A stretch of DNA of 64,000 bases from SZUA-265 sp965651905. GTDB lineage: Bacteria; Myxococcota_A; Polyangia; Polyangiales; Polyangiaceae. Positions 42,712 through 50,631 of this stretch are shown here, piece after piece. The stretch's first letter is position 1. Each line of letters opens with the position of its first letter. The notes under the pieces are model-generated. The model was given only the letters and a program-made list of their open reading frames with translations. It had not been told where the DNA came from and did no database searches. The position numbers and the translations under genes were made by a program. Location: positions 124,001-188,000 of the forward strand of contig CBFGUG010000003.1 of NCBI GenBank assembly GCA_965651905.1, read 5' to 3'.

Positions 42712-43785
42712 GTGAACTGGCTGCTGAGGCATCGGGGCAAACTAGCGCTGTCGCTCCTGCTCGCCTGCGTGTTCGTGCTGCTGATGCGCCTCGGCTCCTT
42801 GCCGCTGATGCCAGCGGACGAGCAGCTGAAGGCATTCCAATGGTGGACGCTGGGCGCTTACGTCGCAGCGTGGTCCCTGGTTCACGTGCTGCGCGCGTGG
42901 CGCTGGCGTTTCTTGCTCGACCCCATCGCCCACGTTCCGATGCGTAAGCTGATGCTTTCGTCGTTCATCGGCTTTGCGGCGATTGTGATCTTGCCGATGC
43001 GCGCGGGCGAGATAGTCAGGCCCGCGATGGTGCGCGAGAAGGGACGTCTCTCAGGCTGGAGCGCGACGGGCACGGTTGCGGCTGAGCGCATCGTCGATGG
43101 CTTGGTGTTGTCCTTGATGCTGCTGTTCGGTCTGCTGGCGTCGACACCGCTGGACCCGCTGCCAGAGCGCATCGGGGACTTGCCGATCTCGCCGCGGTTG
43201 GTGCCACAGGCGGCCTACTTTGCGCTGGCGTTGTTCGCCTGCGCGTTCGTGACCATGGGACTGTTCTACTTCGCCAGGCAGTGGGCTCGCGCCGTGGTCT
43301 CGAGGCTCGTGGGGACGTTCTCCGAGTCGCTCGCGGAGTGGATTGCCGAACGCATCGAGCGCGTGACCGAAGGGCTGAGCTTCCTGCCCAAGCTTCGCTA
43401 CACGGGTCCGTTCATGTTTTCCACGGTCGTCTACTGGGTGCTCAACGCGGCTTCGGCTTGGCTTCTCGCGTACGGCTGCGGACTGCATTCGATGACGTTT
43501 GCGCAGGCCTGCGTGCTCACGGGAGTGCTCGCTTTAGGCATCATGGTGCCCAATGCGCCTGGCTTTTTTGGTGCGTTCCAGTTCTCCGCGTACGCGGCTC
43601 TGTCGCTGTTTTTCGCAGAAACCCAGCTGCTCGGCGCAGGCAGCGTGTTGGTGTTCTTCTTGTTCGTCGCGCAAAACGGCATCATGCTCGTGTTCGCACT
43701 GGCGTCCGCGGCGCTGCTCGGCACGAGCATGTCGGCTGCACTCTCGACGGATGACGTCGACGACGAACGCACCGTCGACGGATGA
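42712..43785 (+). CDS. Second LPG-synthase-TM / flippase-like membrane protein
   Basis: 357 residues from a GTG. Many membrane helices, with the family blocks 'VHVLRAWRWRFLLDPIAHVPMRKLMLSSFIGFAAIVILPMRAGEIVRPAMV', 'AAERIVDGLVLSLMLLF' and 'GIMVPNAPGFFGAFQFSAYAAL'. The 'P.RAGE' and 'NAPGFFGAFQ' positions correspond to the 'PGKVGE' and 'PGGLGVTE' motifs of the 15438 gene, so the two are paralogues. It belongs to the UPF0104/AglD-type inner-membrane family; lipid substrate unknown. Next in line is a small secreted protein 36 bp downstream. Confidence 0.85.
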   Translation: MNWLLRHRGKLALSLLLACVFVLLMRLGSLPLMPADEQLKAFQWWTLGAYVAAWSLVHVLRAWRWRFLLDPIAHVPMRKLMLSSFIGFAAIVILPMRAGEIVRPAMVREKGRLSGWSATGTVAAERIVDGLVLSLMLLFGLLASTPLDPLPERIGDLPISPRLVPQAAYFALALFACAFVTMGLFYFARQWARAVVSRLVGTFSESLAEWIAERIERVTEGLSFLPKLRYTGPFMFSTVVYWVLNAASAWLLAYGCGLHSMTFAQACVLTGVLALGIMVPNAPGFFGAFQFSAYAALSLFFAETQLLGAGSVLVFFLFVAQNGIMLVFALASAALLGTSMSAALSTDDVDDERTVDG

Positions 43786-43821
43786 CCTCGACGACCGCGA
43801 TGATGTGCACGCGGCACCCGC

Positions 43822-44367
43822 GTGAAGAACGCAAAACTTGGCCGCTGCGCTGGGGCCGCGCTAGGCGCAGGCATGCTCCGAGTATTGGCGGCGAATTTTT
43901 GCCTAGTCGTACTTTGCCTCGCGACGAACGCCAGCGCGGGTGCGCAAACGGACCTCGGGTACACGCGCGGTCAAGTCTATAGCGGAGCGCTGCGCTATCT
44001 GCGCATCGACCTGGGCTACGAGATCACGGAAAAGGACGCCAAGGCAGCCTACTTGCTTTTTCAGTACACGCCCCAGGGACAGCAAGCGCCGAAGTTCGGG
44101 TCATTCGAGATCGTGCCGAAGCAGGGAGGCGTACGGCTGCTCGTGAAGTTGCCGAAGATGCCGAGCTATCACGAGCAAGTGTTGCGCGATGGGCTACTGC
44201 GCAAGTTGCGGGAAGACTACGGGCCGGAAACGCCGAAGGCACCGAAGAAGCCGCGTGACGGCAACCGAGATCGGGAAGACGACAGCCCCGAAAGGTCCCC
44301 TGCCGACGACACGCCGACACAAGACGACGCCAAGCGGTCGAACCCCGACGCCGACGAGCGCACGTAA
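43822..44367 (+). CDS. Hypothetical secreted protein with charged disordered tail
   Basis: 181 residues from a GTG. A signal peptide ('MLRVLAANFCLVVLCLATNASA') precedes a small alpha/beta domain: 'YSGALRYLRIDLGYEITEKDAKAAYLLFQYT', 'GSFEIVPKQGGVRLLVKLPKMPSYHEQVLRDGLLRKLREDYG'. The last 55 residues are Pro/Lys then Asp/Arg/Glu-rich and look disordered. No family recognised. It follows the flippase-like gene by 36 bp and may be in one transcript with it. Confidence 0.7.
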   Translation: MKNAKLGRCAGAALGAGMLRVLAANFCLVVLCLATNASAGAQTDLGYTRGQVYSGALRYLRIDLGYEITEKDAKAAYLLFQYTPQGQQAPKFGSFEIVPKQGGVRLLVKLPKMPSYHEQVLRDGLLRKLREDYGPETPKAPKKPRDGNRDREDDSPERSPADDTPTQDDAKRSNPDADERT

Positions 44368-44642
44368 CAGGCCTTGCGCGGCGCTGCGGACAGCCCACGA
44401 GAAGCCTCTCGTCGGGTTCGTATCTGAACTGCATTCATTGAGAACGGGATGCGTCCGAAACCGATTGCATAGCCGATTCCCTCGCATTCAGATCAGCCCC
44501 AACGCAAAACGCCAGGCTGAGTCGAACGCCATATGGTTACCGCCCTACGCGGGACGATCGTTCGAGGTCCAAAGCGCGACGTGCCAGTGGCTGACGGTGG
44601 CACATCCGGCCCGCGGGCGATATGACGGTTTTGTCCTGCGTG

Positions 44643-45896
44643 ATGCCCCCAGAGAGCAAACTTCCTGAAACGGTCGGACGCTACCGAGTCGTCCGCGAAC
44701 TCGGCAAAGGCGCAATGGGGCGTGTTTTGCTGGCGCACGATCCCGTGCTCAAGCGCGACGTCGCGGTCAAGCACTTGCGCGCTGATCTCCCGCTCGCCCC
44801 CGAGCAGCGCTCTCAACTGCTCGATCGCATGCAGCAGGAAGCCCGAGCGTCCGCGCGAGTGAGCCACCCCAACCTCGTGGCGCTGCACGACATGGGTGAA
44901 GACCCGGGAGTTGGGCTGTATCTGGTGTTCGAGTACGTCGAGGGCCCAACCTTGAAGGAGGCGCTGGAACGTGGCGCTCTCGACCCCGAAGTGGTGGCGA
45001 CCATGGCTCGTGAAATCGGCAGCGGACTGCGGCTGCTCCACGCTTCGGGAGTGATCCACCGCGACGTCAAGCCAGACAACGTGATCCTGTCTCGTACTGG
45101 CGCTAAGTTAACTGACTTCGGAATCGCGAGAGTCCCCGACTCGACGCTGACGGGGGCCGGCAACGTACTGGGCACGCCAGCCTACAGTGCTCCCGAAGCC
45201 ATCCGCAGCGGCAAGTTCTCACCCGTGAGTGACCAGTTTTCGTTGGCGGCAACGTTGTACGAAGCGCTGAGCGGACGTCGCGCTTTCCCTGGAGACGACG
45301 CCGTGTTCGTGGCGGCGCTGATCACCAACGAAGAGCCGCCGCGCGTCGCCGCAGTTTGCGGAGTGCCTGCGGCGGTCGACACGGTTTTGGCGCGTGGGCT
45401 CGCCAAACACCCCAACTCGCGCTTCGAAGATTGTGAAGTCTTCGGCATCGCTCTGGCTGAAGCGCTCGTGCCCGAGGTTCGTCCATCATTGCCAACCCTC
45501 CCCGACAGCTTTCACACCGTCGCGGAACAGAACAAACGCCCCAGCTTCACGACCATCGCCGTAGCGTTGGCAGCGGGCGCAGCGGTCATGTGGTTTGGCG
45601 ATCGGTGGCTCGATTCGGAAGCGTCCGAAAACCGCGTGACCGTGGTGGAGCGCGTCGCGCCAGTCGTGGAGCCTCCCACGTTGGAGGGAAACGCAAAAGA
45701 CGAGGTTCCACCAGTCGCGTGGCTGGCGGAAAGCCCCAAGCACCTGCCCAAACACGTCGCTGACGACGATGCGGACGACGACGCGGGTGATCGAGAAGCA
45801 GACGAGTCCGCGCCTTCTGGCGCCAGCGCGCAGCGAAAACGTGGCACTTCTCGCGCCAGCAAGACCGACGATTCAACACCCAAAGCGGAACGCTGA
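44643..45896 (+). CDS. Membrane-anchored Ser/Thr protein kinase (Pkn/Hanks type)
   Basis: About 417 residues from the ATG beginning MPPESKLPE; an ATG at 44622 would add seven residues. Kinase motifs in order: Gly loop 'ELGKGAMGRVLLA', catalytic Lys in 'VAVKHLR', 'HRDVKPDNVIL', DFGIAR, 'GTPAYSAPEAIRSG', and 'DQFSLAATLYEALSGRRAF'. The domain occupies about residues 10-270. A single membrane helix follows ('TIAVALAAGAAVMWFGDRWL') and then an acidic, Ser/Pro-rich external tail with no sensor domain. Complete catalytic set, so active. The next gene, 2 bp after the stop, is a formylglycine-generating-enzyme-like protein, a common neighbour of Pkn kinases in Myxococcota. Confidence 0.94.
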   Translation: MPPESKLPETVGRYRVVRELGKGAMGRVLLAHDPVLKRDVAVKHLRADLPLAPEQRSQLLDRMQQEARASARVSHPNLVALHDMGEDPGVGLYLVFEYVEGPTLKEALERGALDPEVVATMAREIGSGLRLLHASGVIHRDVKPDNVILSRTGAKLTDFGIARVPDSTLTGAGNVLGTPAYSAPEAIRSGKFSPVSDQFSLAATLYEALSGRRAFPGDDAVFVAALITNEEPPRVAAVCGVPAAVDTVLARGLAKHPNSRFEDCEVFGIALAEALVPEVRPSLPTLPDSFHTVAEQNKRPSFTTIAVALAAGAAVMWFGDRWLDSEASENRVTVVERVAPVVEPPTLEGNAKDEVPPVAWLAESPKHLPKHVADDDADDDAGDREADESAPSGASAQRKRGTSRASKTDDSTPKAER

Positions 45897-45898
45897 AC

Positions 45899-46858
45899 GT
45901 GAACACGGCGCGCTGGGTGTGGTTCACCTTCGCCGCGCTGCTGGGCCTGGCGCCCGTCCCCCGCGCGAGCGGTAACCCGACAGGCGGCGCAGAAACGCCC
46001 ACCGAAACAGAAACGCGGCGGGCACCCGTGACAGACGCCCCCTCACTGCTGGAGTTGCGGAGCCCGTTGCCGACGCGTGCCTACTTTGCAGCGTCCAGCT
46101 TCGAAATGGGGTCGACGACGGAAGATCTGACCTACGCGCTGCAAGCATGCCAGACGGAGACGTATGGTCACACGTGCACGACCGTGCGCTACCGTGACGA
46201 GATCCCAAAACGGCGAATCACCCTCTCACGCTATTGGCTCGACCGTTACGAAGTCACGGTTTCGGAGTACGAGAGGTGTGTGCGGGCACGTCGCTGCGAT
46301 CCAATCCCGTTCTACGAAGGTGCCCTACGCTTCGAGCGAGCAAGCCTCCCCGCCACCATGGTCCGCTGGCAAGACGCGCAGGACTATTGCGCATTCGTCG
46401 GTGCCAGACTGCCGACGGAGGCAGAGTGGGAGCGTGCAGCGGCCGGGCAATCACGCAGGCGCTACCCATGGGGAGAGCTCTACAACGACAAGATGAGCAA
46501 CCACGGACGCCTGGCATGGGACAAGACCGACGCCAGTGATGGCTTCAGCGAACTAGCGCCCGTGGGTTCATTCCCCGCGGGCGCGACTCTCGAACGCGTG
46601 TTCGACCTCGCTGGCAACGCTGATGAGTGGGTTTACGATCGGTACTCCGATCGTTACGACCCTCGGGACACGCAAGACCCGCGCGGACCGGAACTGAGCA
46701 GCGGTGACGTTCACCGCGTGACTCGTGGAGGAGGTTTCGACACTCCCCGCGCTGGCCTGCGCACTGCAGCGCGCGGCTTCGACCTGCCGAACCGACGTCA
46801 GGCCACTCGTGGCTTCCGCTGTGCACGAGCCGACGCACCCGCGGTGTTCCTCGAGTAG
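45899..46858 (+). CDS. Formylglycine-generating-enzyme (SUMF1/EgtB) family protein, secreted
   Basis: 319 residues from a GTG 2 bp after the kinase stop. An N-terminal hydrophobic stretch ('VWFTFAALLGLAPVPRASG') may be a signal peptide, followed by a Pro/Thr-rich linker. FGE-sulfatase blocks: 'FEMGSTTED', 'YWLDRYEVTVSEYERC', 'WQDAQDYCAFVGARLPTEAEWERAAAG', 'YPWG', 'DLAGNADEWVYDRY', 'VTRGGGFD', 'GFRCARA'. The active-site cysteines of true FGE were not identified, so it is probably a SUMF1-fold binding or structural protein rather than a sulfatase-activating enzyme. Possible partner or substrate of the kinase. The 3' end carries a 17-bp duplication (see the repeat at 46841). Confidence 0.9.
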   Translation: MNTARWVWFTFAALLGLAPVPRASGNPTGGAETPTETETRRAPVTDAPSLLELRSPLPTRAYFAASSFEMGSTTEDLTYALQACQTETYGHTCTTVRYRDEIPKRRITLSRYWLDRYEVTVSEYERCVRARRCDPIPFYEGALRFERASLPATMVRWQDAQDYCAFVGARLPTEAEWERAAAGQSRRRYPWGELYNDKMSNHGRLAWDKTDASDGFSELAPVGSFPAGATLERVFDLAGNADEWVYDRYSDRYDPRDTQDPRGPELSSGDVHRVTRGGGFDTPRAGLRTAARGFDLPNRRQATRGFRCARADAPAVFLE

Positions 46859-46893
46859 CGGTGTTCCTCGAGTAGCAGGCTTGCTCGAGGAAC
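46841..46893. repeat. 17-bp tandem duplication over a stop codon, followed by a perfect inverted repeat
   Basis: Identical 17-bp units lie at 46841-46857 and 46858-46874; the first contains the last codons of the SUMF1-like gene and the junction falls on its stop. The second copy also forms the left arm of a perfect 10-bp inverted repeat (GTTCCTCGAG at 46863-46872 and CTCGAGGAAC at 46884-46893) with an 11-base loop. It could act as a transcription terminator for the kinase/SUMF1 operon, although no T-run follows. Confidence 0.85.
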
Positions 46894-47003
46894 ATCCCTG
46901 CCCGCGGTAACGGAACGCTCGAATGGCGCGCGGTCGCAGCAACCCGTGCCACGATCCGTGGTCTGGCTATCGACGGCGGCAGTTTCCGCAGTAGAGTGCG
47001 TGC

Positions 47004-47549
47004 GTGCTGCAACTGCCCGTCGCCGCCGCCTCACGCTTCGTGCTGGTGCGGCCCCACTACCCAGAAAACGTCGGCGCCTGCGCGCGTGCCATCAAGACCA
47101 TGGGGATCACTGATTTGGCGCTGGTGAAACCCGGACGCCTGGCGCAACCCGAACACGAGATGGCGTTCAAACTAGCTGTGCGAGCGTGGGACGTATTGGA
47201 AGCAGCCACCGTACACGACACGCTGGAACAAGCCCTCGACGGCTTCGAACTGGTGTTCGCGACGACTGCACGTCGTGGCCAGCGCGGCATCATGGGACCA
47301 GAAGAAGCGGCTCAGCGCGCGGTCGCCACCGCCGCACGGGGCGGGCGCATCGCCGTGGTGTTCGGTAACGAGAAAACCGGGCTGAGTCGCGAAGATCTCG
47401 CGCTGTGTCCGCTGCGACTACGCATCCCGATGGCCGCCGACCAGCCGTCGATCAACCTGGCGCAGAGCGCGCAGTTGATCGCTTACGAGTGGTTCCGCGC
47501 GGGCCTCGCCAAGCGCGCGGCAGACGACGTCGATCTGGAGTGTGAGTGA
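47004..47549 (+). CDS. trmJ: SpoU/TrmJ-type tRNA 2'-O-methyltransferase
   Basis: 181 residues from a GTG. SPOUT-class motifs: motif 1 'LVRPHYPENVGACARAIKTMG', motif 2 'VVFGNEKTGLS', motif 3 'IPMAADQPSINLAQSAQLIAYE'. The N-terminal placement of the 'RPHYPENVGA' block fits TrmJ (2'-O-methylation at tRNA position 32) better than TrmL or RlmB. E. coli TrmJ is about 246 residues with a C-terminal extension; this protein ends soon after motif 3, so it is a short form. The stop overlaps the next gene (GTGA). Confidence 0.85.
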   Translation: MLQLPVAAASRFVLVRPHYPENVGACARAIKTMGITDLALVKPGRLAQPEHEMAFKLAVRAWDVLEAATVHDTLEQALDGFELVFATTARRGQRGIMGPEEAAQRAVATAARGGRIAVVFGNEKTGLSREDLALCPLRLRIPMAADQPSINLAQSAQLIAYEWFRAGLAKRAADDVDLECE

Positions 47550-48691
47550 TGTGCGCTGGCCTCATGGGCTCCGCCTACAGGCTCATGGGCTCCGTCTGCA
47601 GGCTCATGGGCGCTGCCCGCGCGGGGTTCGTGACGCTGTCGTTGATGTTCGACCTGGGCTGCGCGCCGAGCCTTCCGCCTGACTACGTAGAGCACAGCAG
47701 CGCCGCGCGCGCCGCGTATGGACGAGGGGAATACGAGCGGGCTGCCGAACACTGGCACGCTGCCCGCAGTGCTGCTCCGAACGACAAACATCGTGAGGAA
47801 GCACTGTACCGCCAGGCTGTGAGCCTACAGCGCGCAGGTCGTCACGACGAAGCCCGGGCTTTGCTCGCTCGACTGGCAACCTCTGGCACGTCGGGCAGAA
47901 GCGCTCGGGCAGAGTTCGACGTGGCGTACGCCGAACTCGAACGGGGTGATGCCCGCAAGGGTGAGGAACTGCTCGAGCGAGCGCTGACCAGGCATCCTGA
48001 CTCTGGCATGAGCATCCGCGCCGCCCTGCGACTGCTGGACGACGCGAGTGAAGACGGCGGAAACCCCGAACGCGCCAAGCGTATCCAGCGTCTGCTCGGC
48101 AAGCTGCCCAAAAACGCTGAGGTGCGCGAGCTGCTCGAGTATGAGAACGCGAAGCTGTTGGAAGCCATGGGATCGGCGGAAGCCGCGCTCAGCGCCTACG
48201 ACGCGCAAGTACGACGCTACCCCTATCCCGCGGGCAGATACTGGAGCGAATCACTGGTGCGGTCCGCCCAGATCTTGTCCGCAACTGACAGAACCCGAGC
48301 CGCTGTCTCCAGATTGCGCTGGATGCTCGAACACCGCGAGTCGTCGTCAGTGACGGGGTCCTACGAACGCGGCTACTCGGCGGCTCACATGCTGCTGGCC
48401 GGCATGCTGAGAAAGGAGGGTGACCTGCGAGCTGCGCGCGACGAGTATCGCAAGGTATTCACTCGATACCAACACAGCAGGCTACGCGACGATGCCCTGT
48501 GGCAAGCGTCGCTGTGTTCCGTACGCTTGGACGAGACGGATGAAGCCTGCGACGACTTGCAGCGTCTAATCGAGAGCTTTCCCAAATCACGCTACGCGAA
48601 CTGCAGTCCGCAGCTTTGCCCGCAGCTCGGGGGCACGCCGAACACGGACGGACGCTGCCACGCGTACATCACGCGCGCCGCGCTCGACTGA
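47546..48691 (+). CDS. TPR-repeat envelope protein with repeat-containing leader
   Basis: 381 residues from a GTG overlapping the trmJ-type stop (GTGA); an ATG follows directly. The leader carries the repeat GLMGSAYRLMGSVCRLMGAA and then 'GFVTLSLMFDLGCAPSLPP', with a possible but poor lipobox before the Cys. The body is TPR-like: 'ARAAYGRGEYERAAEHWHAARSAAP', 'LYRQAVSLQRAGRHDEARALLARLA', 'AHMLLAGMLRKEGDLRAARDEYRKVFTRYQHS' and 'QASLCSVRLDETDEACDDLQRLIESFPKS', the last two resembling BamD/YbgF-type proteins. The C-terminus has two cysteines in 'ANCSPQLCPQ'. Function unknown. Confidence 0.75.
   Translation: MMCAGLMGSAYRLMGSVCRLMGAARAGFVTLSLMFDLGCAPSLPPDYVEHSSAARAAYGRGEYERAAEHWHAARSAAPNDKHREEALYRQAVSLQRAGRHDEARALLARLATSGTSGRSARAEFDVAYAELERGDARKGEELLERALTRHPDSGMSIRAALRLLDDASEDGGNPERAKRIQRLLGKLPKNAEVRELLEYENAKLLEAMGSAEAALSAYDAQVRRYPYPAGRYWSESLVRSAQILSATDRTRAAVSRLRWMLEHRESSSVTGSYERGYSAAHMLLAGMLRKEGDLRAARDEYRKVFTRYQHSRLRDDALWQASLCSVRLDETDEACDDLQRLIESFPKSRYANCSPQLCPQLGGTPNTDGRCHAYITRAALD
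47561..47617. repeat. 21-bp tandem repeat in the leader of the TPR protein
   Basis: Units 47561-47581 and 47582-47602 are 21-bp copies differing at two bases, and a third, shorter copy continues to 47617. Each full unit encodes seven residues in frame (LMGSAYR, LMGSVCR). The array lies between the start codon and the probable lipidation Cys. Confidence 0.85.
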
Positions 48692-48696
48692 CCACC

Positions 48697-48732
48697 GAAC
48701 CCAGCGCAGGTCGTGAACCCAGCGCAGGCTGT
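48697..48732. repeat. 18-bp tandem repeat between convergent genes
   Basis: Units 48697-48714 and 48715-48732 share GAACCCAGCGCAGG; only the last four bases differ. A further AGCGCAGGC lies a few bases on. It is noncoding, between the TPR protein stop and the end of the acidic protein gene. Confidence 0.8.
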
Positions 48733-48789
48733 AGTACGAGCGCAGGCAACGAAAAGAACGCGGAAGCTCGGCGGGCGGAAGGCTCGCGC

Positions 48790-49176
48790 TCAGTCGTCGT
48801 CTTCGAGCAGAGGGTCTTCGAAGTCGTCGGGCTCTTCGTCGTCTTCGTCGTCCTCTTCTTCTTCGTCGTCCTCTTCCTCGTCGTCGTCGTTCGGATCTTT
48901 GGCTTCGAACTTCAGATCCAGACCGATTTCGGCGAGTTGCGTTTCGAGCAGCTCGAGCAATTCATCAGGGTCGTCGCCGCTCCATTCGTCGAGAACGTCG
49001 GTCAGGTGCTCGTAGAAGTCGGCGCTGTCGAGACGGCGTTCGATCTCTTCGACCTGCTCCTCACCAAAGGCCTCCAAAATCTCCTCACGGAGCGGGTCGA
49101 GGTCCCCCTCTTCGACCGCCTCTTGGGCGGCGACGCGGATCAGCCGAGTGGCGCGCCTATCGAGGTATATTTCCAT
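48790..49176 (-). CDS. Very acidic small protein
   Basis: 128 residues. The first ~90 residues form amphipathic helices ('RRATRLIRVAAQEAVEEGDLDPLREEILEAF', 'FYEHLTDVLDEWSG', 'DELLELLETQLAEIG'); the last ~35 are almost all Asp and Glu. The N-terminus, 'MEIYLDRRATRL', is basic by contrast. No family recognised; acidic tails of this kind occur in nucleic-acid mimics, RNA-polymerase delta-like proteins and chaperone partners. The coding strand was chosen because the opposite frame is a monotonous Ser run. Single gene, facing away from the zinc-ribbon/FHA gene. Confidence 0.75.
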   Translation of the reverse strand: MEIYLDRRATRLIRVAAQEAVEEGDLDPLREEILEAFGEEQVEEIERRLDSADFYEHLTDVLDEWSGDDPDELLELLETQLAEIGLDLKFEAKDPNDDDEEEDDEEEEDDEDDEEPDDFEDPLLEDDD

Positions 49177-49392
49177 GTCCGTGCAGTCTCCTCGGGGAAA
49201 TCCAGGCAGCGCTTACACAATGCGCGCGCGGGGCGTCAAGGCCCTGGCCGCCAAGAAGCCGGCCCGACCTGGCGCGCTCGGGCGACCGGCGGGACTATGC
49301 ATATCGATCGGCGGTTTGGCTTTGTTCCAAACAACCCGGTTTAATCCGGGTGCGTCACCCGACCAAACGCCAGAGGAAGCTTCGAGGGACAA

Positions 49393-50526
49393 GTGATCTG
49401 CGAACGCTGCGGGGGGGAAAATCCCAGAGAGGTCTCGTTCTGCCGAAGCTGCGGTCATCAGATGGCGCGACACGCGGAGACTTCCACCACGCGAGGTAGC
49501 TTGGGAGCCCACCTACCCGACATCGTCTGCACGCGCTGCGCCTCGCCAAATCCCGCAAACCTGCGCTACTGTGCGACCTGCGGCACAGCGCTGCCCAAGA
49601 AAGACACGCCCACGAATCCCGAGGGTGGGGCGCTCAGCCGCTCTGCTCGGCCGCCCTTATCCATGTCCTTCGACGCCACAGCGCAAGCTGCCCCGCGGCT
49701 GGCCCCAGCAGTGCCCCAGCCTGCAGACGCCCCCTCCCCTGGCCGTCACTGCCCCGCGTGCGGCGGTCTGGTCGTGACGGGCGCCGCGTTCTGCCAGTCC
49801 TGCGGACAAGACCTGCGCGCGTTCTCCGTCATCCCGAGGCCAGCCCCCGTTCCTGCGCCAAGTCCCCACACCGCGCCCAACGCTCGGCTGATCGTGATCG
49901 CTCAGGACGGGACGCCTGGGCGCGAGTATCCAATCACCCGAGGTCAGTCCGACATCGGTCGTGAGCAGGGCGACATCTTGCTCGAAGGGGATCCGTATGC
50001 GTGTCCACGTCATGCCAGAATCCTGTTCAAAAACGGGCACTTTTGGATTAGTGACCTCGGCTCGGTCAACAGCATTTACGCGCGCTTGACCGCGCCTGAG
50101 CGCCTGACCCACGGGGACATGATTCTGATCGGCTTGGAAGTTTTCAGGTTCGAGATGGTGGGGGCGGCGGAAGCCAATCGCCCCCCCGCGTACGAACGCG
50201 GTACCCGTCTTTTTGGCTCTCCAGCGTTACCGCGATATGCACGACTCGTGCAGCGAACGGTGGAGGGCGTGTCAGCCAACGTGTATTACCTCAGCAAGAA
50301 CCAATCCACGATTGGGCGAGAGACTGGGGACCTCGTGTTCACGGACGACCCGTTCATGAGCCGGCGACACGCAACATTCACCCGTCAACAGGACGGCGGA
50401 TTTCTGCTAACGGATCTGGGGTCGTCGAACGGTACGTTCATCGCCGTCAGGGATGAGCGACTACTGCCGAACGGTGGACACGTCAGGATCGGGCAGCACC
50501 TTTTTCGGCTGCATGTCGAAGGTTGA
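49393..50526 (+). CDS. Zinc-ribbon protein with two FHA domains
   Basis: 377 residues from a GTG with GAGGGA upstream. Three Cys4 zinc ribbons open the protein: CERCGG..CRSC, CTRCAS..CATC and CPACGG..CQSC. They are followed by a Pro-rich linker and two FHA domains. The first has 'ITRGQSDIGREQGDILLEG' and 'CPRHARI' with 'DLGSVNS'. The second has 'LSKNQSTIGRETGDLVFTD', 'MSRRHATF' and 'DLGSSNGTF'; the GR, S..H and SNG phosphothreonine-binding residues are intact there and weaker in the first. It probably binds phosphorylated partners of a Ser/Thr kinase. The next gene is the matching PP2C phosphatase 105 bp downstream. Cytoplasmic; no membrane segment. Confidence 0.9.
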   Translation: MICERCGGENPREVSFCRSCGHQMARHAETSTTRGSLGAHLPDIVCTRCASPNPANLRYCATCGTALPKKDTPTNPEGGALSRSARPPLSMSFDATAQAAPRLAPAVPQPADAPSPGRHCPACGGLVVTGAAFCQSCGQDLRAFSVIPRPAPVPAPSPHTAPNARLIVIAQDGTPGREYPITRGQSDIGREQGDILLEGDPYACPRHARILFKNGHFWISDLGSVNSIYARLTAPERLTHGDMILIGLEVFRFEMVGAAEANRPPAYERGTRLFGSPALPRYARLVQRTVEGVSANVYYLSKNQSTIGRETGDLVFTDDPFMSRRHATFTRQQDGGFLLTDLGSSNGTFIAVRDERLLPNGGHVRIGQHLFRLHVEG

Positions 50527-50631
50527 TTCTCAGGTGGCAGCGGTGTTTCCTAGCGCAGCAGTATCTCTCAGGGACACAGCATCGCAGCTGCGCAGCGAAT
50601 CTCTCAGGTACATACAAGCGACCAACCGAGC

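Noticed and set aside
45899..46858. True sulfatase-activating formylglycine-generating enzyme
   Set aside because: The FGE fold motifs are present but the active-site cysteines were not found and no sulfatase gene is adjacent; kept as family member only.
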